This document shows positions 62,340 to 64,000 of a DNA stretch of 64,000 bases, in pieces. The stretch comes from Ruegeria atlantica. GTDB taxonomy: Bacteria > Pseudomonadota > Alphaproteobacteria > Rhodobacterales > Rhodobacteraceae. The stretch's first letter is position 1, and each line of letters begins with the position of its first letter. The translations under genes were made by a program, and so were the position numbers. Below the pieces are notes generated by a model. That model was not told the DNA's origin, searched no databases, and was given only the letters and a program-made list of their open reading frames with translations. The stretch spans positions 310,001-374,000 of the forward strand of contig NZ_WQCG01000002.1 in NCBI RefSeq assembly GCF_013032505.1, given 5' to 3'.

Positions 62340-64000
62340 GTGACACATTCTCTGCGGATCGGAGGAGCAAGCGGGTTTTGGGGGGATGCCGCTCATGCAA
62401 CACAGCAATTGCTGCGTGCCCCACAGATTGACTTTCTGGTCTACGACTACCTCGCCGAAATCACCATGTCGATCATGGCTCGCGCGCGCTTGAAAGATCC
62501 CGAAAAGGGCTATGCGGTCGATTTCGTCTCAGAAGTTATGGCTCAAAACTTGAGCAAAATCGCCGAGCGCGGCGTAAAGGTGTTGTCAAATGCAGGCGGT
62601 GTAAACCCAAAAGCTTGCGCCGATGCGTTGCGGGGCAAATCTGCTGAATTGAGATTGAACTTGAAAATAGCAGTTGTCGAAGGCGACGATCTGCTGCCCC
62701 ATGCGGCTGAGTTCGCTGATCGGACCGAGATGTTCTCCGGTGCGCCCATGCCGCCGATTGAGAAAATCGCCTCGGTCAATGCATATATCGGTGCGGGGCC
62801 AATATTGGCGGCGCTGCGGGCAGGCGCTGATATAGTCATCACAGGCCGTTGCGTCGACAGCGCACTAACGCTGGCCGCTTGTATGTCTCATTTCGGTTGG
62901 CGGCACGAAGACCATGATTTTTTGGCTGCCGGGTCGCTGGCGGGGCATCTTCTGGAATGTGGTCCCCAAGCGACCGGAGGCAATTTCACGGACTGGAAAT
63001 TGGCAGGTGACATCGCCAAAATTGGCTATCCGATCGCAGAGATCAGCGATGATGGCAAAATCGCCCTGACAAAGCCGAAAGGTACGACCGGATGTGTGAC
63101 CCCTGCGTCGGTCTGTGAACAGATGCTGTATGAGATCGGCGATCCACGAGCGTATGTCTTGCCGGACGTGGTTTGCGACTTTTCCGATGTCAGGATCGAA
63201 CAATCAACGCCGGACCAAGTAATCGTCTCGGGCGCAAAAGGCCGCGCACCGACTGGGCAGCTAAAGGTGTCTGCCACTTGGGCAGATGGGTATCGCGCGG
63301 GAATGACGTTTCTGATCAACGGGCGCGACGCACGACAAAAATCGGATGCATTTGCCCAAGCGGGATTGGATCGCGCACGCGCTGTACTGCACCGAATGGG
63401 TGCCCCCGATTATCGTGAGGTGTCTGTAGAGGCTTTCGGCGGACGGCCCGGCACGAGCGAATACGAAGAGATCTCATTTAAAGCGGCTGTGAAGCACGAC
63501 GATCCCCGCGCCGTTGGTGTCTTCTTGCGTGAGATCACCGGGGCTGCATTGGCTGCACCACCGGGACTGCATATATTTACTGGGGGAGGGCGGCCAAAAC
63601 CTTCGCCGGTTGTCGCTCTGTTTTCCTTTCTGGTGCCCGCGGACACTGTAAACCTTCGTGTGACGATGGACGGCGAGAGCATCGCTTACACACCGCCAAA
63701 GACCTACCCGCAAGAGCCAGTGCCTGTTGGGATCAAAGCGCCGGAACCGGCCAATGAAAGCGTAGACAAGTGGGTCACACACCCCTTAGAAGATCTTGCA
63801 TGGGCAAGGTCTGGCGACAAAGGCGATATTGCTAACATCGGGGTTATTGCGCGCCATGCAGCATATCTCCCCTACATTTGGGCAGCGCTGACCGAAGCAT
63901 CGCTGGCAGACGTATTCTCTGACTCCCTGTGTGGCAGGGTCGATCGTTTCTATCTGCCCGGTACGCATTCCATGAACATTTTGCTGAACAATGCGCTGGG
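62340..64000 (+). CDS. AtuA-family (DUF1446) acyclic terpene utilisation protein, cut by the window end
   Basis: A partial frame of 553 codons from GTG 62340 (GGGAG nine bases upstream), open to the last base. The N-terminus LRIGGASGFWGDAAHATQQL and the segments VKVLSNAGGVNP and ITGRCVDSALTLA are the DUF1446/AtuA hallmarks. Near residue 485 ARSGDKGDIANIGVIAR begins the small C-terminal domain, so only a short end is missing. The family is needed for acyclic terpene or related acyl-CoA degradation, with an unclear reaction. Carboxylase genes would be expected downstream. Confidence 0.9.
   Translation, partial: MTHSLRIGGASGFWGDAAHATQQLLRAPQIDFLVYDYLAEITMSIMARARLKDPEKGYAVDFVSEVMAQNLSKIAERGVKVLSNAGGVNPKACADALRGKSAELRLNLKIAVVEGDDLLPHAAEFADRTEMFSGAPMPPIEKIASVNAYIGAGPILAALRAGADIVITGRCVDSALTLAACMSHFGWRHEDHDFLAAGSLAGHLLECGPQATGGNFTDWKLAGDIAKIGYPIAEISDDGKIALTKPKGTTGCVTPASVCEQMLYEIGDPRAYVLPDVVCDFSDVRIEQSTPDQVIVSGAKGRAPTGQLKVSATWADGYRAGMTFLINGRDARQKSDAFAQAGLDRARAVLHRMGAPDYREVSVEAFGGRPGTSEYEEISFKAAVKHDDPRAVGVFLREITGAALAAPPGLHIFTGGGRPKPSPVVALFSFLVPADTVNLRVTMDGESIAYTPPKTYPQEPVPVGIKAPEPANESVDKWVTHPLEDLAWARSGDKGDIANIGVIARHAAYLPYIWAALTEASLADVFSDSLCGRVDRFYLPGTHSMNILLNNAL

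Noticed and set aside
1-64000. CRISPR arrays or rRNA genes
   Set aside because: No regularly spaced short repeats and no rRNA-like sequence were found on reading the window.

Overview
The window looks like chromosomal DNA of an alphaproteobacterium, most probably a marine Rhodobacterales (Roseobacter-group) bacterium. This is inferred from the moderately high G+C, the dense ATGA-coupled operons, and the gene content: many ABC transporters, a De Ley-Doudoroff galactose route, hydroxyproline catabolism, monomeric isocitrate dehydrogenase and an Atu-type acyl-CoA locus. No ribosomal RNA is present to fix the species.

Layout. (1) 0.1-3.4 kb: ATPase and two permeases of a polyamine-type ABC importer; the second permease has an unusual repeat-bearing cytoplasmic tail. 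(2) 3.5-16.7 kb: a galactoside utilisation locus. A leftward operon encodes a sugar-binding protein, two permeases, a GH4 alpha-galactosidase, a pentonate/hexonate dehydratase, an SDR dehydrogenase, KDGal kinase, KDPGal aldolase, a lactonase and a GH42 beta-galactosidase. The divergent iclR-type regulator and the importer ATPase lie across a 130-bp promoter region. (3) 16.9-21.0 kb: a hydroxyproline operon with a pyrroline-hydroxycarboxylate deaminase, a Cys/Cys 4-hydroxyproline epimerase, a D-amino-acid oxidoreductase and a second proline-racemase-fold protein with a Ser/Thr pair. (4) 21.3-23.5 kb: monomeric NADP-isocitrate dehydrogenase.

(5) 23.7-40.8 kb: the most interesting block, about 17 kb all on the minus strand. 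It holds three exported LysM plus periplasmic-binding-protein paralogues, a PP2C phosphatase, an FHA protein, a transmembrane Ser/Thr kinase, and a tightly packed operon of four dynamin-like GTPases, a Roadblock-like protein and two unknown proteins. I read it as a phospho-signalling system coupled to membrane-remodelling GTPases. No secretion-system genes accompany it, and I do not recognise it as a described system.

(6) 41.5-59.9 kb: an integrative element of about 18.3 kb inserted in a tRNA-Leu(UAG) gene and bounded by 57-bp direct repeats. It has a tyrosine integrase near the right end, short GCTAC-type repeats inside both ends, a small HTH protein, small unknown proteins, a primase-helicase preceded by a nested inverted repeat, and a serine recombinase. 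Its cargo is a defence operon: type I restriction-modification (hsdM, hsdS, hsdR) with an Abi_C-like protein and a putative PD-(D/E)XK protein between hsdS and hsdR, and a DUF262/HNH/AlbA fusion downstream.

(7) 59.9-64.0 kb: chromosome again, with a small membrane protein gene that looks frameshifted in a T run, then acyl-CoA dehydrogenase and TetR genes divergent from an AtuA-family gene cut by the window end.
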